DNA of 64,000 nt, from positions 62,001 to 126,000 of the forward strand of contig CAKPMB010000001.1 of the NCBI GenBank assembly GCA_934167885.1. The letters run 5' to 3'. The DNA comes from an uncultured Bacilli bacterium (GTDB lineage Bacteria > Bacillota_I > Bacilli_A > RF39 > UBA660). The notes beneath the pieces are model-generated. The model made no database searches. It saw nothing but the letters and a program-made list of their open reading frames with translations, and was not told the DNA's origin. Position 1 is the first letter of the stretch; every line of letters begins with the position of its first letter. A program made the position numbers and the translations under genes. Below, piece after piece: positions 16,230 through 25,246 of this stretch.

Positions 16230-17131
16230 TACTTTCTATTTAACTCCTTAATTACACTTGTTGCAGCAATTGCACCATCACTTGCAGCGGTAACTAATTG
16301 ATATAAACTTTTTTTAACAACATCACCACAAGCATATATACCATCAATATTTGTTTTCATATCGCTATTAACTTTGATATAGTTACCATCAAGTTCTAAG
16401 TTTAAATCAGCGAAAATATTAGGAGTGCTACCAATGTATACAAATAAACCATCAGTTTTTAACTTTTTAATTTCATCAGCATGTTTATATTTAACACCTA
16501 CTAGTTTACCATCTTTTTCAAGTAACTCTTGCACCATTGAACTATACAATATTTTAATATTTTTAGTTTTCTTGACATCTTCCAAAATATGTTCTTGACA
16601 CTTAAAGTAATCATATTTTGCCATTATTGTAACTTTTGAACACAAAGTTGAAAGATATAATGCTTCTTCTAAGGCTGAGTCACCTGTTCCTACTACAATA
16701 ACATTTTTATCCTTAAAAAGAGGCGCATCACATAAAGCACAGTAACTTACACCATGGCCGGTTAATTCTTTTTCAAGTGGAACGTTTAATTTACGATTTT
16801 CTTTCCCTGTTGATAAAATTAAATATGATGCTTCATATTCTTTAGAACTTGTTTTAACAATTTTTTTATTCTCTAAAGATACAATATTTTTAACCGTATC
16901 GAAGACAATTTCAATGTTATTATCTTTAATTTGATTATACATAAGCATTGAAAAATCAGGACCACTTATTTCACTTATACCAGGATAATTTTTTACCGAA
17001 CTTGTCGTATTGATAGCACCACCTGGCATGCCTTTTTCAATTATCAAAACTTTCTTATTTGCTCTTTTTAAATACAAAGCAGCGGTCATTCCCGCTATTC
17101 CAGCTCCTACAACAATAACATCATATTTCAT
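16229..17131 (-). CDS. trxB: Thioredoxin reductase
   Basis: FAD- and NADPH-dependent reductase that recycles thioredoxin. The 300-aa protein has the N-terminal FAD motif GAGIAGMTAALY, the redox pair in SYCALCDAP (CxxC), the NAD(P) fold GTGDSALEEALYL and the C-terminal GIYACGDV. It overlaps lgt upstream by 4 nt and whiA downstream by 1 nt, so the three are probably translated in a coupled way. Confidence 0.95.
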   Translation of the reverse strand: MKYDVIVVGAGIAGMTAALYLKRANKKVLIIEKGMPGGAINTTSSVKNYPGISEISGPDFSMLMYNQIKDNNIEIVFDTVKNIVSLENKKIVKTSSKEYEASYLILSTGKENRKLNVPLEKELTGHGVSYCALCDAPLFKDKNVIVVGTGDSALEEALYLSTLCSKVTIMAKYDYFKCQEHILEDVKKTKNIKILYSSMVQELLEKDGKLVGVKYKHADEIKKLKTDGLFVYIGSTPNIFADLNLELDGNYIKVNSDMKTNIDGIYACGDVVKKSLYQLVTAASDGAIAATSVIKELNRK

Positions 17132-17913
17132 TTTTTCACCTCATTATATAATAAATTTTTTCTTGATTTAATCATTAACCCAACTCCTAAAATGACAAAA
17201 ACTAAAGATACAAGTTGAGCTATTCGAATACTACCTAGCATTAGACTATCAGTTCTTAAACCTTCCACAATGAATCTGACAATACCATACCATATAAAAT
17301 AAATTGATACAATCATTCCATCATGGATTTTTTTATTTCTTCTAAATATAAGTAAGAAAATAAAACAAAATAAATTTAAAACTGATTCGTATAAAAAGGT
17401 TGGATGATAATATTTACCATCAATATGCATACCATTAATAATAAAATTAGGAAGGTGCAAACGAACTAAAAAATCTCTTGTAACTTCGCAACCATGGGCT
17501 TCACCATTAAAAAAATTACCCCATCTTCCAAGAATTTGACCAATAAGTAATGATACACACAAAATATCTAAAATTTTCCAAAAAGGCATCTTTTTCTTTT
17601 TACAAAAATAATAAATCACTATAGATGCGGCGATGATACCACCATGAATAGCAAGTCCACCATGCCATACCGCTAGAATTTCATCTGGATTATGAAGATA
17701 ATAATCTAAATTAAACAATACATAATAAATACGTGCACCAAGTAACCCAAAAATAATAGCATAAAAGACCATATTAAAAAAATCTTCTTTATTAATATGG
17801 TGCTTTTTAACTTCTAAATAAGCAATTACACCACCAATAATAACGCCACATAAAATAGCTAATGAATACCAATATATTTGAAAAAAACCTAAATCTATTG
17901 CAACTCTATTCAT
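17128..17913 (-). CDS. lgt: Prolipoprotein diacylglyceryl transferase
   Basis: Integral membrane enzyme that attaches diacylglycerol to the lipobox cysteine of lipoproteins. The 261-aa protein has about seven membrane segments, the conserved GGLAIHGGI block, the GRWGNFFNGEAHG signature and a late R-F-x-x-E motif (RFIVEGLRTDS). YidC in this window has such a lipobox (LTGC). First gene of an operon with trxB and whiA; a promoter within an inverted repeat lies directly upstream. Confidence 0.95.
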   Translation of the reverse strand: MNRVAIDLGFFQIYWYSLAILCGVIIGGVIAYLEVKKHHINKEDFFNMVFYAIIFGLLGARIYYVLFNLDYYLHNPDEILAVWHGGLAIHGGIIAASIVIYYFCKKKKMPFWKILDILCVSLLIGQILGRWGNFFNGEAHGCEVTRDFLVRLHLPNFIINGMHIDGKYYHPTFLYESVLNLFCFIFLLIFRRNKKIHDGMIVSIYFIWYGIVRFIVEGLRTDSLMLGSIRIAQLVSLVFVILGVGLMIKSRKNLLYNEVKK

Positions 17914-17922
17914 AAATTCACC

Positions 17923-17958
17923 CTTAATAAGTATATAATATCTTATTAAGATTTACAA
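17923..17958 (-). promoter_or_regulatory. lgt promoter within a perfect inverted repeat
   Basis: TTGTAA (17953-17958) and TATACT (17930-17935) with a 17-bp spacer on the - strand. A perfect repeat CTTAATAAG (17923-17931) / CTTATTAAG (17942-17950) covers the -10 box and part of the spacer, leading straight into the ribosome site. It could be an operator or an RNA hairpin. Confidence 0.5.
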
Positions 17959-17973
17959 ATAAATGCTATAAAT

Positions 17974-18462
17974 TTAAATTTCTTTTATTACCCACGAACC
18001 ATTTTTAAAAGTAGCTCTACATTTAATACTAACTTTAGCAAGAGAAGATTTTGTTTTAGAAACAACTAATTCTATTTTATCTTTTGTTTTATTGGTTTTA
18101 ATAATTTCTGTATTTATATATATTCCTTCTAGCGAACCATTCTCATCAAAATAATTACCATTTTTAAGTTCTAAATATGAAATATTAATAACCTTATCAT
18201 TGTAAGACGTTAAGTAACTAATTATTCCTTGAGCGTATGATGCATCTATAATGTTAAAACTATCAACTGATATTGCAATATACGAAGCATCATCATTTAA
18301 GTTTTCTTTTTCATTCATAACTAAGTGAACAACATCTTCATACAACATTAAAAATTCTTCATTACCAGGTTGAATTTTAGGAGTTGATAAATATATATAT
18401 AAAGGTATCGCTACTAAAATAACAATAACTAAAACTACCAAAATTATAGATCGCTTCTTCAT
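17974..18462 (-). CDS. Hypothetical membrane-anchored extracytoplasmic protein
   Basis: A 162-aa protein with one N-terminal membrane segment (about residues 5-26) followed by a soluble domain ending in KCRATFKNGSWVIKEI. Such an F-x-N-G-x-W end is common in small NTF2-like or DUF4878-like extracytoplasmic domains, but I cannot assign the family. It lies between uvrA and lgt with its own promoter: TTGACA (18502-18507 as complement), 17 bp, and TATCCT with upstream TG (18479-18484). Confidence 0.6.
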   Translation of the reverse strand: MKKRSIILVVLVIVILVAIPLYIYLSTPKIQPGNEEFLMLYEDVVHLVMNEKENLNDDASYIAISVDSFNIIDASYAQGIISYLTSYNDKVINISYLELKNGNYFDENGSLEGIYINTEIIKTNKTKDKIELVVSKTKSSLAKVSIKCRATFKNGSWVIKEI

Positions 18463-18530
18463 ACCATCCTCCTATTTTAGGATAGCATAAGGCTAGTTAT
18501 TTGTCAAAAAAGAAAAAGCTAATATTTCTA

Positions 18531-21344
18531 TTAACTTTTCAAAATTTTCGCTAAAAATTCACCGGTATAACTTTCTTTAACCTTACTTACTTCCTCTGGT
18601 GTTCCTAAAGCAACGATATTACCACCGCCACTACCACCATCAGGACCTAAGTCAATGATATAATCCGCTACTTTAATAACATCTAAATTATGTTCAATAA
18701 CAATAACAGTATCACCATTATCAACAATACGATTTAAAATAACCAATAATCTTTTAATATCATCAGCATGTAATCCAGTAGTTGGTTCATCTAAGATAAA
18801 TAATCCTTTACCAGTAGCCTTTTTTTGAAGCTCTTTAGCAAGTTTACATCTACCTGCTTCACCACCTGATAAGGTTGTAGCACTTTGACCTAATTGAACA
18901 TAACCTAAACCAACATCTTCCAACACTTGCAATTTATGTTTTATTTTAGGAATATTTTCAAAGAATTCTAAGGCTTCACTAACACGCATATTTAAAACAT
19001 CAGCAATACTCTTTCCTTTATACTTAATATTTAAAGTTTCACTATTATATCTAGTTCCATGACATACTTCACATGGAACATAAACATCTGGTAAAAAGTG
19101 CATTTCTATCTTTTTAACACCATCACCCCAACATGCTTCACATCTTCCACCTTTAACATTGAATGAAAATCTATTCTTGCCATATCCCAACATTTTAGCA
19201 TCTTTGGTATTAGCGAATAAATCTCTAATATCATCAAACACACCTGTATAAGTTGCAGGATTAGAACGTGGTGTTCTACCAATAGGATTTTGACTAATAA
19301 ATACTAATTTATCAATATTTTCTATACCTTTAATTTCGTCAAATTCCATTGGTTTTTCCTTAGAACGATATAAAACATTACTTACTTTCTTCATTAATAT
19401 TTCATTAATTAAACTACTCTTACCACTACCACTAACACCTGTTACACATGTAAATGTTCCAAGAGGTATTGATACATTAATATTATTTAAATTATTAGCA
19501 CGTGCTCCAATAATATCTAAAAATTTGCCATTACCTTTTCTTCTTGTTGTAGGAACTTCTATTTTTAATTTACCTGATAAATACTTACCAGTTAAACTGT
19601 TAGGATTAGCCATTACTTCTTCTGGAGTACCAGCAGCCATAACATATCCACCTTTATCACCCGCTAATGGACCAATATCAACTAAATAATCACTCGCAAG
19701 CATTGTATCAGTATCATGTTCAACAACAATTAATGTATTACCTAAATCACGCATTTCTAGTAGTGATTTAATAAGTTTTTCATTATCTTTTTGATGTAAT
19801 CCTATACTTGGTTCATCTAATACATATAAAACACCTGTTAATTTTGAACCAATTTGCGTTGCTAAACGAATACGTTGACTCTCACCACCCGATAATGTTC
19901 CAGCTGAACGAGCTAGTGTTAAATAAGTTAAACCAACATTATTCAAGAATGTTAAACGATTTTTAATTTCTTTAATAATTAAAGAAGCTATATCTTCATC
20001 ACTTTTACTTAATTTTAAATTAGTAAACCAATCTAATAAATCTTTAATTGACATACAAGTTATATCATAAATATTTTTCTTATTTATAAAGATATTTAAG
20101 ACATTATCTTGAAGACGAGCACCATGACATCTTGGACATGGAAGTTCTATCATATAGTTAGATAACCAGTCTCTAATCCATTCACTAGATGTTTCCATAT
20201 ATCTTCTTTCTAAGTTATTAATAATCCCTTCATAGAAAGAACTTGTTTTATTAACATTACCACTCTTAGTAACTATTTTAAATTCTATAATATCATTTGA
20301 ACCATATAAAACAATATCTTGTTTTTCTTTTGATAATTTATCAAAAGGTTTATTCATGTCTATTTTATATTTTTTACATACAATTTCAAGTTTCTTATAA
20401 TCAATTGATTCTTTATCATCACTTAATGTTACAATACAATTTTGATTAATACTCTTAGTTTTATCAGGCACTATTAAATCTGAATCAATTTTTAATTTTG
20501 TGCCTAATCCTTTACATTCCAAACATGCACCATATGGACTATTAAAACTGAATAAGCGAGGTTCTAATTCTGGAAGTGAATAATTACATTCAGGACAAGC
20601 ATATTTAGTTGAAAATAATATCTCGCCTTCTCCTAAAACATCAACAACAACCTTGCCATTTGCCTTTTCTGTTGCTAACTCTATCGCTTCATATAATCTG
20701 CTACGAACATCTTCTTTTACAACAATTCTATCAATAACAATATCTATTTTATCTTTCTTATTTTTTTCAAGATCAATTTGTTCTGATAAATCATACATCT
20801 CACCATTAACTCTAACTCTAATAAAACCATCACGTCTTAATTCATCAAATAAATCCTTATGAGTGCCCTTCTCATCATAAATAATTGGTGAGTATACAAT
20901 TAATTTTGTGCCATTTTCATATTCTAATAATTTATTAACGATCTCTTCAATACTTTGACTTTTTATAGGAATATGATGATTTGGACAATATGGAACACCT
21001 ATTCTTGCAAATAATAATCGCAAATAATCATATATTTCGGTAACCGTTCCAACGGTGCTTCGAGGATTATTGTTAGTAGATTTTTGATCAATACTAATAC
21101 TTGGTGATAGTCCTTCAATACTATCAACATCAGGCTTTTCACTTCCACCTAAAAACTGACGAGCATAACTTGATAAACTTTCAACATAACGACGTTCACC
21201 CTCAGCATAAATTGTATCAAACGCCAAACTACTCTTACCACTTCCCGATAAACCAGTCATAACAATTAATTTATTTTTAGGTAATTCAAGATCAATATTT
21301 TTCAAATTATTTTCTCTTGCACCTTTAATTATAATCTTATCCAT
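18531..21344 (-). CDS. uvrA: Excinuclease ABC subunit A
   Basis: Damage-recognition ATPase of nucleotide excision repair, working with UvrB and UvrC. The 937-aa length is standard. It has two ABC cassettes: the first with GLSGSGKSSLAFDT and LSGGESQRIRLATQ, the second with GVSGSGKSSLINE and LSGGEAGRCKLAKEL. The zinc sites CPECNYSLPELEPRLFSFN...CLEC and CEACWGDGVKKIEMHF...CEVC are intact. uvrB is not adjacent, unlike in many Firmicutes. An extended -10 box (TGGTATAAT, 21367-21372) lies 22 nt before the start. Confidence 0.97.
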   Translation of the reverse strand: MDKIIIKGARENNLKNIDLELPKNKLIVMTGLSGSGKSSLAFDTIYAEGERRYVESLSSYARQFLGGSEKPDVDSIEGLSPSISIDQKSTNNNPRSTVGTVTEIYDYLRLLFARIGVPYCPNHHIPIKSQSIEEIVNKLLEYENGTKLIVYSPIIYDEKGTHKDLFDELRRDGFIRVRVNGEMYDLSEQIDLEKNKKDKIDIVIDRIVVKEDVRSRLYEAIELATEKANGKVVVDVLGEGEILFSTKYACPECNYSLPELEPRLFSFNSPYGACLECKGLGTKLKIDSDLIVPDKTKSINQNCIVTLSDDKESIDYKKLEIVCKKYKIDMNKPFDKLSKEKQDIVLYGSNDIIEFKIVTKSGNVNKTSSFYEGIINNLERRYMETSSEWIRDWLSNYMIELPCPRCHGARLQDNVLNIFINKKNIYDITCMSIKDLLDWFTNLKLSKSDEDIASLIIKEIKNRLTFLNNVGLTYLTLARSAGTLSGGESQRIRLATQIGSKLTGVLYVLDEPSIGLHQKDNEKLIKSLLEMRDLGNTLIVVEHDTDTMLASDYLVDIGPLAGDKGGYVMAAGTPEEVMANPNSLTGKYLSGKLKIEVPTTRRKGNGKFLDIIGARANNLNNINVSIPLGTFTCVTGVSGSGKSSLINEILMKKVSNVLYRSKEKPMEFDEIKGIENIDKLVFISQNPIGRTPRSNPATYTGVFDDIRDLFANTKDAKMLGYGKNRFSFNVKGGRCEACWGDGVKKIEMHFLPDVYVPCEVCHGTRYNSETLNIKYKGKSIADVLNMRVSEALEFFENIPKIKHKLQVLEDVGLGYVQLGQSATTLSGGEAGRCKLAKELQKKATGKGLFILDEPTTGLHADDIKRLLVILNRIVDNGDTVIVIEHNLDVIKVADYIIDLGPDGGSGGGNIVALGTPEEVSKVKESYTGEFLAKILKS

Positions 21345-21404
21345 AATATCACTCCAAGTCCTTAGTATTATACCACATTATTTAAAATTTATATATAAAA
21401 AATA

Positions 21405-22058
21405 TCAATCAACAGTGACATTACCATCACCTTTAATTGATATCTTTTCACCTACATATGTAGATTTTGGTTTAAATTTAACTTTAAAATAATCTTTATC
21501 ACGGGCTAAAATTTCGCGAATATCACGTTTTAACTGACCACTTGCAACTTCGTCTGCTTTAACACCATAAGCATTAATTGATAACGCTTCAGCAATATAT
21601 AAAGCCCGATATAAATGATATTCTTGGGTTACAATAATAATATTTGAACAGCCAAAAATCTCTTTAGCACGATAAATACTATCATATGTTGAAAAACCAG
21701 CATGATCCATAAAAATATCTTTTGAATCTATGTCTTTACCCAAAATATAATTACGCATGGTATTAACTTCATCATATTCAAAATGTCCATGGTCACCTGA
21801 TACTAATAATTTAGTATCTAACTTTTCATAAACTTCAAGAGATTTATCTAATCTTCGCTTAAGCATTAAACTAGGTCCATCGGCATTTGCTCTACATCCT
21901 AAAACTAAAACAGCATCAATATTTTCTAATTTTGAAGCGTCTTCTAAAGAAATAATTTTGGATGATGTTTTGTGAACAACATAAAAATTAATACCTAAAA
22001 CAGCCATTGTAAACACTAATGATAAAGTTATAAAATAAACTAATAATTTTCTTTTCAT
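21405..22058 (-). CDS. sanA: SanA/YdcF-like DUF218 membrane protein
   Basis: A 217-aa protein with an N-terminal membrane segment and an extracytoplasmic DUF218 domain: VLGCRANADGPSLMLKRRLD, LLVSGDHGHFEYDEVNTMRN and VTQEYHLYRALYIAE. SanA of enterobacteria affects the permeability barrier to vancomycin; the biochemical role is unsettled. It has its own extended -10 (TGTTATAAT, box 22074-22079) that overlaps the rplL terminator, with 15 nt from box to ATG. It ends in TGA, evidence for the standard genetic code. Confidence 0.85.
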   Translation of the reverse strand: MKRKLLVYFITLSLVFTMAVLGINFYVVHKTSSKIISLEDASKLENIDAVLVLGCRANADGPSLMLKRRLDKSLEVYEKLDTKLLVSGDHGHFEYDEVNTMRNYILGKDIDSKDIFMDHAGFSTYDSIYRAKEIFGCSNIIIVTQEYHLYRALYIAEALSINAYGVKADEVASGQLKRDIREILARDKDYFKVKFKPKSTYVGEKISIKGDGNVTVD

Positions 22059-22080
22059 AAAACCTACGTCTTTATTATAA

Positions 22081-22113
22081 CAAAAAAGACATAAATTTAA
22101 TATGCCTTTTTAT
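22081..22113 (-). terminator. Terminator of rplJL
   Basis: Stem AAAGGCATA/TATGTCTTT (one G-U pair) followed by a T run on the - strand. The sanA -10 box begins in the same bases. Confidence 0.7.
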
Positions 22114-22124
22114 AATTATTCTTA

Positions 22125-22493
22125 TTATTTAACTTCTACTTCAGCGCCAGCTTCTTCAAGTTTAGCCTTGATTTGGTTAGCTTCATCAACTGAAATATTT
22201 TCTTTTACTGCTCCACCGTTATCAGCGATATCTTTAGATTCTTTTAAACCTAAACCAGTAATTTCCTTAATAACCTTAATAACATTAACCTTAGCAGCTC
22301 CTGCATTAACTAAGTTAACAGTTACCATCTTAGGTCCTTCATCTTGAGCTTCTCCAGCTTGAGGTGCAGCTACTGCTACACTACTTGGGTCAACGCCAAA
22401 TTCTTCTTTCATTGCGTCAACTAATTCTTTAATTTCTAAAAGATTCATTTCTTTTAATGAACTAATAAATTCATCTCTTGTTAATTTTGCCAT
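22125..22493 (-). CDS. rplL: 50S ribosomal protein L7/L12
   Basis: Stalk protein that recruits translational GTPases. The 122 residues comprise the N-terminal dimerisation helix pair, an Ala-rich hinge (about 37-50) and the conserved C-terminal domain with KVNVIKVIKEITGLGLKESK. It follows rplJ by 19 nt with GGAGG before the ATG, the universal rplJ-rplL pair. Confidence 0.97.
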   Translation of the reverse strand: MAKLTRDEFISSLKEMNLLEIKELVDAMKEEFGVDPSSVAVAAPQAGEAQDEGPKMVTVNLVNAGAAKVNVIKVIKEITGLGLKESKDIADNGGAVKENISVDEANQIKAKLEEAGAEVEVK

Positions 22494-22512
22494 TTTAAAT
22501 ATCCTCCTATTT

Positions 22513-23007
22513 TTAATTATTTTCTTGTTCCTTAGAATATAAATCTAAGCAGATTGATAAGTCTCTTACAATACCAATCATTGATCCAGCTAACATCGTT
22601 AATAGACCATCTCTTGATGGAATAGTTGCTAAACTTGCTAATTTAGTAGCATCAGTTACTTCCTTATCAACAATTCCGACCTTTAAGATAACTGCTGGAT
22701 GTTTTTTTGCAAAATCTGATAAAACTTTAATTGGAGCAACTTGATCACTTGAATATGCAAGTGCACTTGGACCAAATAAATCATCATCAAATTTAATGTT
22801 TAAGTCGTTTAAAGCTCTAGTCATTAATGTATTTTTATATACTTTATAATCACTACCATTAGCTCTTAAACTTCTTCTTAATTCTTTAGCTTCACCATCG
22901 GTTAATCCACGATAATCAAAGAATACAACACCATTAGCATTTGTAATTCTATCTTTAATTTCGTCAATAACAGTTTGTTTCTTAGCTAAAATATTAACAT
23001 TTGCCAT
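22513..23007 (-). CDS. rplJ: 50S ribosomal protein L10
   Basis: Base of the L10(L12)n stalk on 23S rRNA. The 164-aa protein has the rRNA-binding N-terminal part (GLTDGEAKELRRSLR and the YKVYKNTLMTRAL region) and a C-terminal L12-binding helix. The ~130-nt leader upstream is a typical L10 leader, so expression is expected to be set by free L10-L12 complex. Confidence 0.97.
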   Translation of the reverse strand: MANVNILAKKQTVIDEIKDRITNANGVVFFDYRGLTDGEAKELRRSLRANGSDYKVYKNTLMTRALNDLNIKFDDDLFGPSALAYSSDQVAPIKVLSDFAKKHPAVILKVGIVDKEVTDATKLASLATIPSRDGLLTMLAGSMIGIVRDLSICLDLYSKEQENN

Positions 23008-23019
23008 ATATCCTCCTTA

Positions 23020-23135
23020 TCATATTTAAAGGGCCATATAAAAAGTCCTTATGGGCATAAGGACTCTTACTTTATAGATTAAGTCCTCGGTAGGATTTAC
23101 TTTTATACCTACTGTCTATGGCACCAACAAATCAC
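23020..23135 (-). promoter_or_regulatory. Ribosomal protein L10 leader
   Basis: The leader between the promoter and rplJ contains the elements of the L10-binding mRNA leader: a first arm with UAGGUAUAAAAG and CCUACCGAGGACU, then a long hairpin AGUCCUUAUG/CAUAAGGACU followed by UUUUUAU. The second hairpin has the form of an intrinsic terminator, so this leader may act by attenuation as well as at translation. Class known from many bacteria; structure drawn by eye. Confidence 0.8.
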
Positions 23136-23139
23136 AATT

Positions 23140-23167
23140 ATTATAACATAGTTTTATTATTTGTCAA
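23140..23167 (-). promoter_or_regulatory. Promoter of rplJL
   Basis: TTGACA (23162-23167), 16-bp spacer and TATAAT (23140-23145) on the - strand. It overlaps the last codons of rplA, so rplJL has its own transcript in addition to any read-through. Confidence 0.8.
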
Positions 23168-23855
23168 ATGAATTAAGACTAATTTTAATTCCAGGGCCCA
23201 TTGTTGATGAAATTGAAATATTCTTAACATAGTCACCCTTAACAGTTGCTGGTTTTAACTTAATAATAGTTCCAACAAAAGTATTAAGGTTCTCTAATAA
23301 TTTTTCTTCATCAAAACTTGCTTTACCAATGATTCCATGAATATTACCGAATGAATCAGTTCTATATTCAACACGTCCTGCTTTAACATCATTTATAGCC
23401 TTAGCTACATCATTTGTTACAGTTCCAGTCTTAGGGTTTGGCATTAAACCTTTAGGTCCTAATACACGTCCTAATTTACCAAGTAAAGGCATTGTTTCAG
23501 GAGTTGCAATTAAGCAATCAAATCCAAACCAATTTTCCTTTTCAATCTTTTCAAGCATATCAACATCACCAACAAAGTCAGCTCCTGCTTCTTTTGCTGC
23601 TTTTGCATGATCACCCTTGGCAATAACTAAAACCTTCTTATCTTTACCAGTTCCATTAGGTAAAACAATAGCTCCTCTTAATTGTTGATCAGCTTTCTTT
23701 GTATCAACATTTAAATTCATAGCTACTTCAATTGTTCCATCAAACTTACTATTAGAAGTTTCACGAACTAATTTTACAGCTTCTTCCTTTGTATATAACT
23801 TAGTCTTATCTATTTTTGATAAAGCTTCATTATATCTCTTTCCTCTTTTTTTCAT
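23157..23855 (-). CDS. rplA: 50S ribosomal protein L1
   Basis: Protein of the mobile L1 stalk that handles E-site tRNA. The 232-aa protein has the two-domain L1 pattern: GTIEVAMNLNVDTKKADQQL in domain I and LGRVLGPKGLMPNPKTGTV in domain II. It is the second gene of rplK-rplA. The 82-nt gap to rplK is longer than usual, and I see no clear structure in it beyond the ribosome site. Confidence 0.97.
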   Translation of the reverse strand: MKKRGKRYNEALSKIDKTKLYTKEEAVKLVRETSNSKFDGTIEVAMNLNVDTKKADQQLRGAIVLPNGTGKDKKVLVIAKGDHAKAAKEAGADFVGDVDMLEKIEKENWFGFDCLIATPETMPLLGKLGRVLGPKGLMPNPKTGTVTNDVAKAINDVKAGRVEYRTDSFGNIHGIIGKASFDEEKLLENLNTFVGTIIKLKPATVKGDYVKNISISSTMGPGIKISLNSFDK

Positions 23856-23937
23856 ATTACCTCCTTGTGGTATAGCGGAAATATTTTTGATAAGTGTTAT
23901 TTTCCTTCCACATAGTCCAACTATATGTTATTTACTA

Positions 23938-24360
23938 TTATTTTATTTCAATACCCATATTTAATGCAGTTCCTTCAACAATCTTAATTGCTGCTTCAAC
24001 ATCATATGCATTTAAATCTGGTAATTTTATTTCTGCAATTTCTTTTATTTGATCTTTAGTTAAATGACCAACAATTTCATTCTTTCCTTTAACAGAACCT
24101 TTGTTAATTTTTGCATATTTTTTAACTAAGAATGATGTTGGTGGAGTTTTAATTACAAAATCGAAAGTTCTATCATCATAAATAGATATTTCAACTGGTA
24201 AAACATCTCCCATTTTATCTCTTGTTGCATCATTATATTTTGTACAAAATTCTTGTAAATTAATACCTGCAGGTCCTAAAACAGTTCCAACTGGTGGAGC
24301 TGGTGTAGCTTTTCCTGCACTAATAGCTAATTTTACTTTTTTAACTACTTCTTTTGCCAC
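23938..24360 (-). CDS. rplK: 50S ribosomal protein L11
   Basis: L11 forms the GTPase-associated centre with 23S rRNA. The 140-aa protein carries APPVGTVLGPAGINLQEFC with the flexible proline-rich N-terminal domain, and the C-terminal rRNA-binding domain. The start is GTG at 24360 (MAKEVVKKVKLAISAGKA). Another GTG three codons upstream lies against the AGGAGG itself and is rejected. Confidence 0.96.
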   Translation of the reverse strand: MAKEVVKKVKLAISAGKATPAPPVGTVLGPAGINLQEFCTKYNDATRDKMGDVLPVEISIYDDRTFDFVIKTPPTSFLVKKYAKINKGSVKGKNEIVGHLTKDQIKEIAEIKLPDLNAYDVEAAIKIVEGTALNMGIEIK

Positions 24361-24369
24361 GAAAAACAC

Positions 24370-24440
24370 CTCCTATATCTTTTGTTTTCGCGAGTGGTTC
24401 ACGAATTTCACTTATCACTTCTCCCACTAAAATCTATATC
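24370..24440 (-). promoter_or_regulatory. Leader of rplK-rplA, possible ribosomal-protein regulatory element
   Basis: The leader can pair AGUGG (near 24425) with CCACU (near 24393), enclosing a UUCGUGAA palindrome, just upstream of the AGGAGG. The position fits an L1-type autoregulatory leader, but I cannot match it to a known consensus by eye. Confidence 0.35.
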
Positions 24441-24460
24441 TAACAAAATATAGCAATGAA

Positions 24461-24489
24461 ATTTTAACATTAAAATCCTTTAAAATCAA
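24461..24489 (-). promoter_or_regulatory. Promoter of rplK-rplA
   Basis: TTGATT (24484-24489), 17-bp spacer and TAAAAT (24461-24466) with an upstream TG, on the - strand. Confidence 0.6.
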
Positions 24490-24497
24490 CACTTTTT

Positions 24498-25241
24498 TTA
24501 TTTTTTTAACATTTTTTTAGTGCATGTTTCCATATCAGCAAAGGTTTTAGCTTCATAACCCAAAGTTTCTTTTGCTAAATTTTGAAAAATATCAATTAAC
24601 TCAATTATATGATAACTTTCTTCATTTATAAGTTCTAACATTCTGCATAATAAAGCTCCATATTTTCCTAATGATTTAAAATCATGCACAGTTCGATGAC
24701 TTAGCATACAACTATCAACAATATACTCATTAACAATAATATCAACAAAATTACTGCTAAATTCTTCGATGTTAGCCTTACTACAGTCACAACCAAACAT
24801 ATATACCCAATCATAGGTATCTATCAAGGAAAAGCCTTTATCTTCACTATACAAAATATTAGCACTAACCATATCATTCATTCTTATTTCTTTAAAATTA
24901 TTTATTTCTTCAATAATTCTAGCATAATTTTTAATAAACGCTTCTATTCTACAATTAGAAGTTAGTGAATAATATAAATTTTTCTTAGGAATATACCCCA
25001 TCTTTTCCCCTAAAACATTACCATTTAAAACATTTCCATAATATTCCATAGGAAAAGCAATACTATTAGATGAACACAAAGAAAAGTCATGAATTCCAGA
25101 ATACACACGTGGACTATTATAAATTTTATAAATAACTTCACCATTTATAGCACAAGAACCCGAATGACCTGATAATCTGCGTCCTTTTCTTTGTAATGAC
25201 TCAATCATATTCCTAAACTTCTTTTCTTCAACCAAAACCAT
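24498..25241 (-). CDS. Protein-kinase-like fold protein between nusG and rplK
   Basis: A 247-aa protein of no recognised family. Its motif order matches a protein-kinase-like fold: a glycine-containing stretch (SGHSGSCAING), a lysine in VIYKIY (Lys39), a catalytic-loop-like MNDMVSANILYS, and IDTYDW. In the loop Asp123 and Asn128 have the HxDxxxxN spacing, and Asp141 sits where the metal-binding DFG aspartate would be. The key residues of an active kinase are thus present in a short, divergent frame. It starts 5 nt after the nusG stop with AAGGAG, so it is co-transcribed with secE-nusG. Its substrate is unknown. A second kinase-like protein lies upstream at 26041. Fold assignment is by motif, not by profile search. 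Confidence 0.5.
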   Translation of the reverse strand: MVLVEEKKFRNMIESLQRKGRRLSGHSGSCAINGEVIYKIYNSPRVYSGIHDFSLCSSNSIAFPMEYYGNVLNGNVLGEKMGYIPKKNLYYSLTSNCRIEAFIKNYARIIEEINNFKEIRMNDMVSANILYSEDKGFSLIDTYDWVYMFGCDCSKANIEEFSSNFVDIIVNEYIVDSCMLSHRTVHDFKSLGKYGALLCRMLELINEESYHIIELIDIFQNLAKETLGYEAKTFADMETCTKKMLKK

Positions 25242-25246
25242 TTAAT

